A stretch of 64,000 nucleotides of DNA from Russula earlei. Its lineage: Eukaryota; Basidiomycota; Agaricomycetes; Russulales; Russulaceae. Location: positions 1-64,000 of the forward strand of contig JAGFNK010000270.1 in the NCBI GenBank assembly GCA_025769875.1. The letters run 5' to 3'. The notes beneath the pieces are model-generated. The model saw nothing but the letters and a program-made list of their open reading frames with translations, did no database searches and was not told where the DNA came from. The translations under genes were made by a program, and so were the position numbers. Positions 1-8,620 of this stretch are shown here, in pieces. Within the stretch, counting starts at the first letter, position 1, and each line of letters begins with the position of its first letter.

Positions 1-813
1 AGATTCTGCAAACACATTGCAGCAATCTACATCCACTTTTCCCATCCTGTCCTGAAGAGAGCACCCAAAAAGCTCCCATAGAGAATGCAAATAAATCCCC
101 TGACCCACCATCCCCATCCACCAGGCCAAGGGAGAGCCTAGTATCTCTCTCACAGGAGATCATATTGTTATCACGTGATCTCGCATCTAGGCTTGAGGAT
201 GCTAATCAATCAGCAGAGATCATCAAGGTCAGGCCCCCATGGGGCAGGGGTATGGATGCTGCGGTGGGCAATGGCCAGGGGTGGTTCCCAAGGGCTGTTG
301 GTTCGGAACCTGGTCCTCCCCATCCCTAACAAGGTCCTTACAGGGCCTGGCCAGGAATGGTCTGCTGAGATTGGCTAGAGATAAGGGTTATGTAAGACCA
401 GGAACCGGAAATAAAAACCAGCCAACCCACTTGCACCGGGACACTGGTCAGAAGACATGGGACAGGCCACCTGGCACCCTTGGACTGAGGTCCAGGGGTG
501 GTTAGTCTAGTGGACTCAGGGGCAGACCGCTCCTGTCAATCTAGGCAAGACAAGGACCTAGGACACCTTGGGGATCCAGGCCTATGGGCATAATGAACCA
601 GATGCCTGGGGACGGGAACGGCACCTACCGCCTGGACCGTGGCAGGATGGGGTAGTCCCCCTACCCTGGCCGGAGAGACCTAACTCCCTTGTCAGTCCCA
701 CATTGAGTAATACAGGTCTGGGGCTTAAGTTGAATCCTGCCACATGTCTAGTGCATGGCGGGCACTTGCAAGAGGGCCCTTGGGTTAGGAATACATGTTC
801 CTGGCGCACTGGA

Positions 814-896
814 ACACTGATGACTGAACACTGATGACTGAACACTGATGACCCTAGCCAGCATTAAGACAGCATTAAGACAGCATTAAGACCATG
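814..896. repeat. Short tandem repeats (CTGATGACTGAACA-like and AGCATTAAGAC-like units)
   Basis: Two adjacent small tandem arrays. The first is about three copies of a 14-bp unit around ACTGATGACTGAAC (about 818-850). The second is three copies of an 11-bp unit AGCATTAAGAC (about 862-893). They lie just upstream of the LINE coding remnant, inside the insert. Confidence 0.7.
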
Positions 897-1406
897 CAAT
901 GGGTAGTGTATTTTTCCCTAGAAATGGCGCGCATGGCGCACACTGAAAACCTAACAGAACCTCTATCCCTAGACAAACAAAAGAGAAAGCACAATGCGGA
1001 TGCAATAGCGGAATGGGAAAGGAGCTGGCACCAGTTGCCCCGCACCTCACTCGCATACCGCACAGCTCTCACTAAACCGCCGAATGGGAAACCACACCCC
1101 ACAGCAGTCACCCAAAAATGGACAAAATGCACCAACACAGGAACTCACAACAATGGAAACAACAGGAACAACAACACAGGGCAACACGATAAGTTCCCCA
1201 GACAATTCACATCCACCTTCTACCAATTCATCACAGGTCATGCGTTCACCGGGGAGTATACTCAGCGATTCCACACAAGGCACACACCCGCACAGGTCGC
1301 GTGCCCATGCGGCGACCCCCTCCAAACAGTTGAGCACGTGCTCCTGACATGCCCACAATACCACGACGCGCGCCGCAGACACTTGTCCACGAATGGCCGC
1401 CCATGA
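894..1406 (+). pseudogene. LINE ORF2 C-terminal fragment
   Basis: About 170 residues from the extreme C-terminus of a LINE polyprotein. The region with QFITGHAFTGEY and then CPCGDPLQTVEHVLLTCPQY matches the zinc-knuckle-like C-x-C...H-x4-C end of Agaricomycete non-LTR reverse transcriptases. A stop falls just after HLSTNGRP, although the following bases still read as family-like sequence in another frame. The reverse transcriptase and endonuclease domains are absent. It is not a host gene and is not expected to be active. Confidence 0.7.
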
Positions 1407-2040
1407 AATTTAGCCCAGCTGTTCAACCACCCAGATCGGGCACAGAGCACGCTCTCCTTTCTAATAGAAACCAAGGCATGCCTAAAACCGAGGGAAAATT
1501 GGGACCCAGGAGGGTTGAGGGAGAACCGGGAAGCGCAGAGACACCCCACTTAATCACCACCACAGACCACCACACACTACACTCTAACGCTGTCATACCG
1601 CCCCAGCGGACAACTCAAGAACCATAACTCCTAATCACATTACGTCACTTACTATGCCCGTGACCGCCTCTGTATCATGATGTACATGCTGCGGAATACA
1701 AATTCAGAAAAAAAAAAAAAAAAAAAAAAAAAGGAGATCATCAAGGCCACTCGGGCCACCAAATACAGTTTGGCAGCTGCAATTAATATAATTCAAGGTT
1801 TCAAGGTCTTACCCAATAAGGAGGTAATTGCACCCAATCAGCATACATGGACAGAGACAGCCAAGCATATGAGTGTCAAATGGGGCCCAAAACAATGGAC
1901 CAGTCTCCCTGACATGTGGGGACTGATGTCAAGACACATACTGCTGATCACTAAGGAGTCAGGAGCAGGTGGGCAAGGGTCGGAACAGACGGTACGCGGC
2001 ATAAATAGCGTTGAGCAGGAGGACGAGCCAAATGACTAGA

Positions 2041-2771
2041 AGATACCAGATGGGGACTGGTACATGTTGCAGAAGGCAGAGGCGAAGAGTAGAGGCCAGT
2101 GCAGTGAGGGGCTTTAAACAAGGCGGTCGTTGAAGAGTACCTTGAAGACAAGGGAGGACTTTAGACTGAGCGGTCGCAGGGGAGTACCCAGGAAGATGAG
2201 AGTATCACAAATGGACAGTCTGATGACTGCCATGCTTCATTGGGGCTTATATACAGTGTACAGGGTCAATTACAAAGAACTGGGACTATTCTAGACTCTT
2301 TGGTACCATCCAATAGGGCTACAGAGGCATAAACTTGCTTGTGTCAAGTTTCAGGCTTACTGAGCGCATTACTGATCATTGTGGAGCGATGACATCATTA
2401 TGATGTCACTGTGGAGTGCTTAGTGAGCCTATGAGGTCACTGTGGAGTCGCTCAGTCAGCCATGATGTCATTGGAGCCTTGATGATGTCAGATGAGTTAT
2501 GCAACAGTTTCTAAGAGTCTGTGCCACTGTTTCAGGTTCTTGGTGGCTGGGTGACCATGTGGCTGCCACGCGATGATTACCCGATTAGGAAACTGGTGCC
2601 TGGTCATGTTATAATGCCTTTGCAATAGCGATATCTTGTACCACAGGAGGGGTAGCCCAGAAAATGGAAGGGAGTTGGCAATGCAAAATGAGAGAGGTCT
2701 CTCTTGAGTGAAATAGGACAATATATGGCCAGGATCTGGCCTTGGTTCATAACAACTGACAGCACAAAGCA
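2041..2771 (+). other. LTR-like intergenic stretch with possible primer-binding site
   Basis: No gene is visible here. There is a TATA-like TTATATAC near 2249 and several tracts of GATGTCA/GAGTC-like repeats. At the right end TTGGCGCCGCTAAGGGAA (about 2773-2790) resembles the TGGCGCC-type primer-binding site that follows the 5' LTR of many Ty3/gypsy elements. A solo or truncated LTR is possible. I could not fix clean TG...CA ends or a second copy, so this is tentative. Confidence 0.3.
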
Positions 2772-2791
2772 TTGGCGCCGCTAAGGGAAAG

Positions 2792-3738
2792 CGCCGCTAT
2801 GTTCACGATGATCCATACGCTGGGGGCAAACAGTCAGGCAAGCACACCAAGCCCAATGCAACATCTGCTGCTGCGAATGCATGCATGCATGCCCTCAGGG
2901 AACTGCCATCTCAAACCCCCCTCCCTTGGAACCCCCCTCAGAACTCCCCTCCCTCAGATGCCACCACCTCCCTTGCACCAGGTCCCTTCAGACTCGCACT
3001 GCCGCCTATTCTAGCAGCCTTGTCTTCTGCTGATCCTTACAATAGAAAATCTTTATTTGTATTGTAATTTATTTTCCAGATACATAATAAATAAGTGATT
3101 GAAGAGATAAAGAAGTTGATGATGATAATGGAAAGATTGACATGGGAGGTGAGGCATTGTGGAATTGGTGGTACTGAGGTGACACAGGAGAGATCACTGA
3201 TGGTATGAGAGAGATGGACATGGGAGGAGAGGTGTTGTGAACTTTTGATGATACTGAAGTGATACAGAGAAGGTTGACATGGGAAGAGAGGTGTCAATTG
3301 AAAAAGGTGATGGTGAACAATGGAGTGAACTCCAATATACTGTAAGGATCAAGGTATTGTAGCTACCGATTGTGCTGAATCACTCTATCAGTGTCACTAA
3401 TGCGTGTGCGAGGTGATCGGTCACGATATGGTCCGACGAGCAGTTTGAGCCGATGCTTAGCTAAGTCTCGAGGTGCTGTATGGTGCGCGTTTACGAAAAA
3501 CCGAATATCGCTGAGCGATACTGTGACAGCGCTGGGAACATGTGTCACTGCGGTGTGAGGCTGTACAGCGTGGGTGTTTACACTAAGTATGTCTTCACTA
3601 TTGACGGTTCCTTTCGGACAATCACCGTACCCCCAGACGCTACATCCTCACTGATGAGCTTTCTCCTGTACGTCGGGCGAGCATCGTTGTCACCATTCCT
3701 GAATTGACCGAGCCTACACAGTTGTTGTCTTCGGCTAC
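2792..3738. other. Intergenic, no supported gene
   Basis: Proline-coding C-rich low-complexity sequence (about 2900-3010) is followed by AT-rich degenerate repeats of GACATGGGAGGAGAGG type (about 3130-3300). Short open frames around 3480-3707 have no recognisable content. They lie immediately before the F-box gene and could be its 5' UTR or an unresolved first exon. Confidence 0.4.
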
Positions 3739-5277
3739 GTGGTCCTTCCGAGGGCTCGTGTAAACGAAGCCATCGTGCACGTTGCCCGGGTATGTCTTTT
3801 TTGCTCAGGGTCTATAACGGCCACCGACCAATCGATCTTAGACCGGGTGACAATTAGCACGCTCCCAGATGAGGTCCTTGTGCAAATATTCTATCTCTAT
3901 GCGAATGACAAGAGGATTGGGACAAACGGATGGCATACACTGGTCCAAGTATGTCAAAGATGGCGATACGTCGTGTTTGCATCGCCACGAAGCCTGAACC
4001 TGCAACTCGTGTACACAGGAAAAAGGCCGATGTCTGAGATGCTGGACGTCTGGCCAGTCTTGCCGGTGGTAGCGGTTCTGACGACATCTTCATCCTCGGG
4101 ACCATACGTCGACCTCTGGGCAAACATATCTGCTGCCCTCGAGTCGGAGCACCACCACCGCATATGTGGAATCAACCTTTTTTTTAACCGGATCGAACAT
4201 TGGGAAAGATGGGCAACAGCGATGCAGAAACCATTCCCGGCACTGACATTTCTGCACATTGACAATTATAATTATAACGTGGTGACTTCCCTTCCTGATT
4301 CGTTCTTAGGCGGATCAGCCCCACTTCTGCGACATCTCGAGTTGAGAAACTGTCCGTTTCCAGGAATACCCAAATTGCTTTTGTCCTCAAATCGCCTTGT
4401 CTATCTTTCCCTTGTTGATATTCCCGATTCCGGTTACATTTCACCCCAGGATTTGGGCACCACCCTGTCGGTCATGTCCAGACTTGAAACCCTTCGAGTT
4501 CAATTCCGATCCCGTCGATTTCCGCAAAGTCGACCTCGATCTCCGTCCACATGCTCCGTCCTCTCCGCTCTCACCTGTCTTGATTTCGAAGGCGCTCACG
4601 AGTACTTGGAGGACTTGCTAGCCCAAATCGACGCTCCCCTTGTCAACAAAATCGAGATAACATTCTTCATGGATCCCAACTTTGTCGTCCCACAACTTCA
4701 CCGGTTGATCAGCGACGCAGAATGGTTCAAGACATTCGACAAAGCATTTGTGTGCCTTTCATATAGAGCAATCCGATTTGTTGCTTTCAGAGAGGAGCCA
4801 TACACTTTTCCGGATTTCGACTTGGAAATCTGTTTCACAGAGACGGATTATACGTTTTCATCGTTGGTCCAGGTCTGCAGCTCGTCGATGCCCCTCCTCT
4901 CCAGTTTGGTACAGCTCGAAATCGTGGATCCTATTATTCTATTACGCCGGGAAGATGACACAGAAAGCACTCAATGGCTGGAACTCCTGGCCCCGTTCAC
5001 TGCAGTGAAGGATCTGCGCCTAGGCGACCAGGTTGGGCGACGTGTCTGCCAAGCGCTGGAAGAGCTCGCCAAAGAAAGGGTAACAGAAGTGTTGCCCGCG
5101 TTGCAGAACATTTTCTTGACAGGCCTCAAGCCATCAGAGTCTGTTCCGAAATTGATCGAGCGATTCATCACCGCGCGACAACTTTCTGGTCACCCTGTGG
5201 CTGTCTACCCTTGGAGAGGCGGCGAGGAATTACGGTACCCACCCAGGATCCATGACTTCTTTATGGTACTCCCCTAA
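3739..5277 (+). CDS. F-box protein with leucine-rich-like C-terminal region
   Basis: A single open frame of 512 residues. The F-box spans roughly residues 38-85, with the motif LPDEVLVQIFYLY, then VCQRWRYVVFASPRSL. The rest shows irregular leucine-rich strands (LRHLELRNCPF, LVYLSLVDIPDSGYI) typical of the large Agaricomycete F-box family. Such proteins bind Skp1 and recruit substrates to an SCF ubiquitin ligase; the substrate here is unknown. The first 35 residues lie before the F-box, and the true start may be further upstream through an intron. A degraded paralogue lies on the minus strand at about 34.5-36.2 kb. Confidence 0.8.
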   Translation: MVLPRARVNEAIVHVARVCLFCSGSITATDQSILDRVTISTLPDEVLVQIFYLYANDKRIGTNGWHTLVQVCQRWRYVVFASPRSLNLQLVYTGKRPMSEMLDVWPVLPVVAVLTTSSSSGPYVDLWANISAALESEHHHRICGINLFFNRIEHWERWATAMQKPFPALTFLHIDNYNYNVVTSLPDSFLGGSAPLLRHLELRNCPFPGIPKLLLSSNRLVYLSLVDIPDSGYISPQDLGTTLSVMSRLETLRVQFRSRRFPQSRPRSPSTCSVLSALTCLDFEGAHEYLEDLLAQIDAPLVNKIEITFFMDPNFVVPQLHRLISDAEWFKTFDKAFVCLSYRAIRFVAFREEPYTFPDFDLEICFTETDYTFSSLVQVCSSSMPLLSSLVQLEIVDPIILLRREDDTESTQWLELLAPFTAVKDLRLGDQVGRRVCQALEELAKERVTEVLPALQNIFLTGLKPSESVPKLIERFITARQLSGHPVAVYPWRGGEELRYPPRIHDFFMVLP

Positions 5278-5739
5278 TTAGCATCCGGTATCATCTGCCT
5301 CCTGTGTGATCGTCTTTATGTGGCTCAAAGCACCCTACTTACGGTACTATTTCTTAGAGCTGGTATCTTTCTAACCTCGTATGATATCTTAGACAATGCA
5401 GAACACAGCTCCTGTTATATGGAACAGTCATCGTTGAGGTTTCTTCCAACGGCGCACTCACGCTCACACCCCTTGTTAATTCTAAAGAAGAAACAACCCG
5501 CGGTGCAGTAGAAATATGTCAATACATTCTACTTCCGCGACGATACCCTGCATCCATCGATGCGTCCAATGTATTTTTTTCGATTGCCACAAGCACGAAA
5601 TATAGTGGAACTTGCAATTGCGGAACAGTCTGGAGGATGTACAGGAGAGTCATACCGCACGCATACATCATTCACCATGCCGAGAACGGACAATATCCCT
5701 CACGTCTGGTTACGTGGTTGGTGGTAACAAGTGAATGAG
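5278..5739. other. Intergenic between F-box gene and unidentified minus-strand gene
   Basis: No coding signal can be supported. The sequence is mixed-composition and contains a TTTTTTT tract near 5572. It probably holds the two facing 3' UTRs. Confidence 0.4.
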
Positions 5740-6460
5740 CTATGCGGCCAGTTGAGAGCGAATCGAGAGATGTAGATGCAAACCCTCCTCGGTCATGACG
5801 GTCCATTCATGGCTGCCGCAAGACCAAGAGTTATTTTCGTCATCGGGGGTGCGTAGGACATCTAACGCGGGCCACTCGTTTTCATCCATCCCGACAGCGA
5901 GACTTTTCTGGCCAAGGACGATGAGCGAACATTCGGGCACCAGGTGGCGACCGGGGACGCGTGTTTTTCGGAATCTTCCAATTCATACTCATAAGTTCCT
6001 GCAGAGCCTCCTGAGCGAAGGGAAGGCTTTGAACACGATGTCGGCGTAGCTGTAGCCCCAGCACAGCAAAGGAAGGCTGCATGCCTCGGAATTCAGCTTC
6101 AAGCCGGCGGCGTTGAGCTCTACCATCACCCACCCTCACGGATCTCAGGTTCACCATAGATTTTGAGCATCCGGTACTGAATCCGAGAAGGTGTGACCGG
6201 GGCGTGGATGTCGATTCGTAAAAAAAAAAAAAGGGGGGGGGGGGGGGGGGGGGGGTTGTTGACGACCGCCTCGGGCTCGCGCGAATACAGGCAGGTACGC
6301 GAGGGCTTTGACAGCTTCCGGGTCGTCTGCGAGAATCTGAAAGAGCGGCATGTGCTCAATTGCCTTCATGAACTCCAGGGCCTTGGTGTGGTGGAGAGCT
6401 TTCAGCACTATAAAGTATATCCCATTCCTGGCATATTGCAGACTGACCCACCTACCTAGT
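5740..6460 (-). CDS. Unidentified multi-exon gene
   Basis: Reading leftwards, a plausible exon around 6280-6455 has regular amphipathic coding (ALEFMKAIEHMPLFQILADD). A stretch around 6130-6180 contains KIYGEPEIR. The last exon ends at a stop at 5740 with ECSLIVLGQKSLAVGMDENEW. The frame changes between these blocks and GT/AG signals are present, so the gene probably has several introns; I could not resolve all joins. One apparent intron contains a homopolymer pair, (A)13(G)23 at 6220-6255 on the plus strand. No domain is recognised. The 5' end may lie inside or beyond the foldback element at 6480-6730, so the gene could be truncated. Confidence 0.4.
6220..6255. repeat. Adjacent poly(A)13 and poly(G)23 homopolymers
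   Basis: An uninterrupted run of 13 A followed by 23 G on the plus strand. On the minus strand it reads as poly-C then poly-T, resembling an extended polypyrimidine tract upstream of a splice acceptor near 6180. Length is likely to be unstable and prone to sequencing error. Confidence 0.9.
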
Positions 6461-6479
6461 AGTATGGTGAATGCTCCAT

Positions 6480-6730
6480 CCAATAGGCCAGTGCCAGGCT
6501 GGCATTCAACAAATCTCATCAGTGCTGGTGGAGAATTTTGTGGGAAATATGAGGCATCATTATATGGACCAATAAACACACTGCTGACCTGCATTCTTCC
6601 TGCTGACCATTGGTTCATGGTCAGCAGGAAAAATGCAGGTAAGTAGTGTGTTGATTGGTCCATATAATGATGCCTCATTTTGCCCACAAAAATCTCCACC
6701 AGCACTGATAAGATGTGTGGCCTATTGGGT
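6480..6730. mobile_element. Foldback MITE-like inverted repeat
   Basis: Two arms of about 110-130 bp, 6480-6608 and 6619-6730, are near-perfect reverse complements around a spacer of about 10 bp. Shared blocks include TCAGTGCTGGTGGAGA, ATGAGGCATCATTATATGGA, CCAAT and TGCTGACC. There is no coding capacity. It lies about 90 bp upstream of the PSF3 start and abuts the unidentified minus-strand gene. No clear target duplication was found, so the superfamily is unknown. Confidence 0.7.
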
Positions 6731-6816
6731 AGGGTGGGATGCACCGGGCCGTAATTCCGGCTCAAGAGGGGCCCGCTTGGCCGTCGTCGCGTCGTTGTAC
6801 TGTCAACCTGTCAACA

Positions 6817-7891
6817 ATGGACGACGATTACTATTCGATCGATTCCATTCTCTCCGAGAACCAGGTATTCGTCCACCCCTAGACGTGCACGCCCTCCCAA
6901 AACTCTCGTCATACCACAGAAGATTCAATGCACCTTCAAGGTCGACATCCCCGACATGGGCCACCTCGACGGGGGCCACGAGCGCGACGTACGCGTATAG
7001 AGACTCCGGTCTCTCTCCCGCGCACCTCTTCGCCTTCTCACTCCCCCGACGCTTGTGCCAGATCAAAGCGCAGAGCAGGGTCCAACTGCCCCTCTGGCTC
7101 GCCTTCATCCTCATATATTCGTGCGTGGCGCGGTGACTACGCACGCCCAGTCGAGGGGGGCGAGCGAGTGCTGAGAGGGTCGTTACAGGGACTACGCGGA
7201 TTTTACCATCCCTCCTCCGTTCAACTCGCGCGTGCGCAACGCGCTCAACGCCGAGGCTAAGAGCGTGAAGCTCTCGGCGTTGGTGGGCGCGGGCGGCTTC
7301 TGGTACGGTTTCGGAAAGATGATCATGCGACTGTAAGTTCAGTCCGTTGCCCCTCCTCTTTTTTTTTTCTTTCGGTCAATACGCGATTGACCTTAAACGC
7401 CCTCTGGCATACATGCAGCCTCGACGACGAGCCGGCCAACGAGATGTCAGGACTGCTCACAAAGGTAACGTCACGTTCACCCACACCACCACGGCCGCCT
7501 CCTCTTCGAACTCTGCCAGGTGGCGAGCGAGCGAAGGCCGTCGGTCCTCCAGCCGGCTGACTGATTGTCTGTGTTGTTTGCGCGTTTCCCTCCCCCCCGC
7601 AGTCGTTTCGGAACCGTCTCGTCGAGGTCATCGACCAAGCGCAGCACTTCGCCGCGCTCGGCCCCGCAGGAGGCGGCGGCCAATCCGGCGACGCTGCCCT
7701 GGCATTCAGGGAGGGCCTCGAGGTGACCGAGAGAGAGCGTGAGTCCCAAAAATAAATACCGAGACACGCGTGCGCTTTTTGGTACTCAACCGCTCGCCCC
7801 CCCCCTCCCGTGGACAGTATTTTTGCTCGCGCAGGAGAGCGCCAAGAGGACGAAGCAGTGGTACGAATCTACGGACAGGCTAAGGAGGTAA
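6817..7891 (+). CDS. PSF3: GINS complex subunit Psf3
   Basis: Seven exons: 6817-6864, 6920-6988, 7062-7120, 7189-7332, 7419-7464, 7603-7738 and 7818-7891. Phases agree throughout and give 191 residues, close to the family length. The start MDDDYYSIDSILSENQ, then VQLPLWLA, and later ALVGAGGFWYGFGKMI are characteristic of Psf3. Psf3 is one of four GINS subunits (Sld5, Psf1, Psf2, Psf3) that join Mcm2-7 and Cdc45 in the CMG replicative helicase in the nucleus. All introns are GT-AG and 54-138 bp. It ends 53 bp from the convergent PKR1 stop. A MITE-like foldback lies just upstream and may include promoter sequence. Confidence 0.93.
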
Positions 7892-7944
7892 CAGGTGCCC
7901 CCGCTCGGACGGGGGGCGAGGGAGAGAGAGGGGTATATACACGA

Positions 7945-8379
7945 TCACTGCGCCTTTTTCGTTTCCGAGCCCGCGCTCCGCGACGTATCAGTGGTGTTGT
8001 TACCGCCAGGAGCCTGTGCCACCACCGCCCTGCCCGCGTTTTGTAGCTCGTTGAGGAACCTGTCATGCCGTCGTCGTGTATATCAATCAGTCTACGGGCT
8101 GCGAACCGTGCGGGCAACATGGGCGTCGCAAAGCGACGGTTTTTTTTTTTCTCACCATTTTATGCTCGCCCACAGAGCGAGCTCGATGCAGAGCAGCGCG
8201 ATGACGTGGACGTTACCGCCGGTGGCGACGGCGAGCGAGACCAGCGTCAGTGCGAGCAGTGCCAGGACGCCGTCGACGACGAGCAGAAACGTAGGATTCA
8301 GGGACGATCCAGGCGCGAGGATGTTGGAGAGAAGGTCATTGTCCGACGATTCGGCCTGCTGAGATGATTCATCCGCCAT
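7945..8379 (-). CDS. PKR1: V-ATPase assembly factor Pkr1
   Basis: Two exons, 8156-8379 and 7945-8059, give 112 residues. The order is an acidic N-terminus, the conserved LLSNILAPGSSLNPTF, two hydrophobic membrane helices (about residues 28-50 and 53-70), IELALWASIKWFLNEL, and a polar C-terminal tail. This matches Pkr1, a small ER membrane protein that helps assemble the V0 sector of the vacuolar ATPase in yeast. The intron (8060-8155) contains a long T/A tract. The gene converges on PSF3 with 53 bp between stop codons, so the 3' UTRs probably overlap. Confidence 0.88.
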
Positions 8380-8620
8380 GATGGCTTCACGCCAACCCTG
8401 CTGACGACCGTTTCGTCAGCACACGGCACACGAGGTCACCCTACAGCAACGTGAAACTTTATTATGTATGTACAGACACATCCTACTGCCTTCTGAAAAG
8501 CTATACACCCTACGAGATAGATAACCAATTACATGCACTAATCAGGCTCTTTAGTATATACGGCTGCATGACACCCATTACAGTACAGTACGCGATGCGC
8601 GACGTCCCTAGCCCTGGAAA

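Larger units (their letters stand above)
229..1733 (+). mobile_element. 5'-truncated non-LTR retrotransposon (LINE) with poly-A tail
   Basis: A 25-A run (1708-1732) ends the insert. The 13-bp sequence GAGATCATCAAGG occurs at 216-228 and again at 1734-1746, a target-site duplication of the kind made by target-primed reverse transcription. The coding remnant at 894-1406 ends with a Cys/His motif typical of LINE C-termini (CPCGD, then HVLLTCPQY). No reverse transcriptase core is visible, so the copy is 5'-truncated. The intact tail and perfect duplication suggest a fairly young insertion. Confidence 0.85.
1..2039 (+). pseudogene. Unidentified ORF interrupted by a LINE insertion; 5' end outside window
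   Basis: An open frame enters from the left edge and reads without a stop to about position 228. The same frame continues after the LINE at 1734 and ends at the stop at 2039. If the LINE and one copy of the 13-bp target duplication are removed, the two halves join in frame (...DANQSAEIIK + ATRATKY...). The left half is rich in Ser and Pro. The right half is a globular-looking stretch of about 95 residues with several Trp, ending in an acidic tail. I recognise no domain; a repeat-derived or retroelement-associated protein is possible. As it stands the gene is broken by about 1.5 kb of insertion. Confidence 0.6.
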
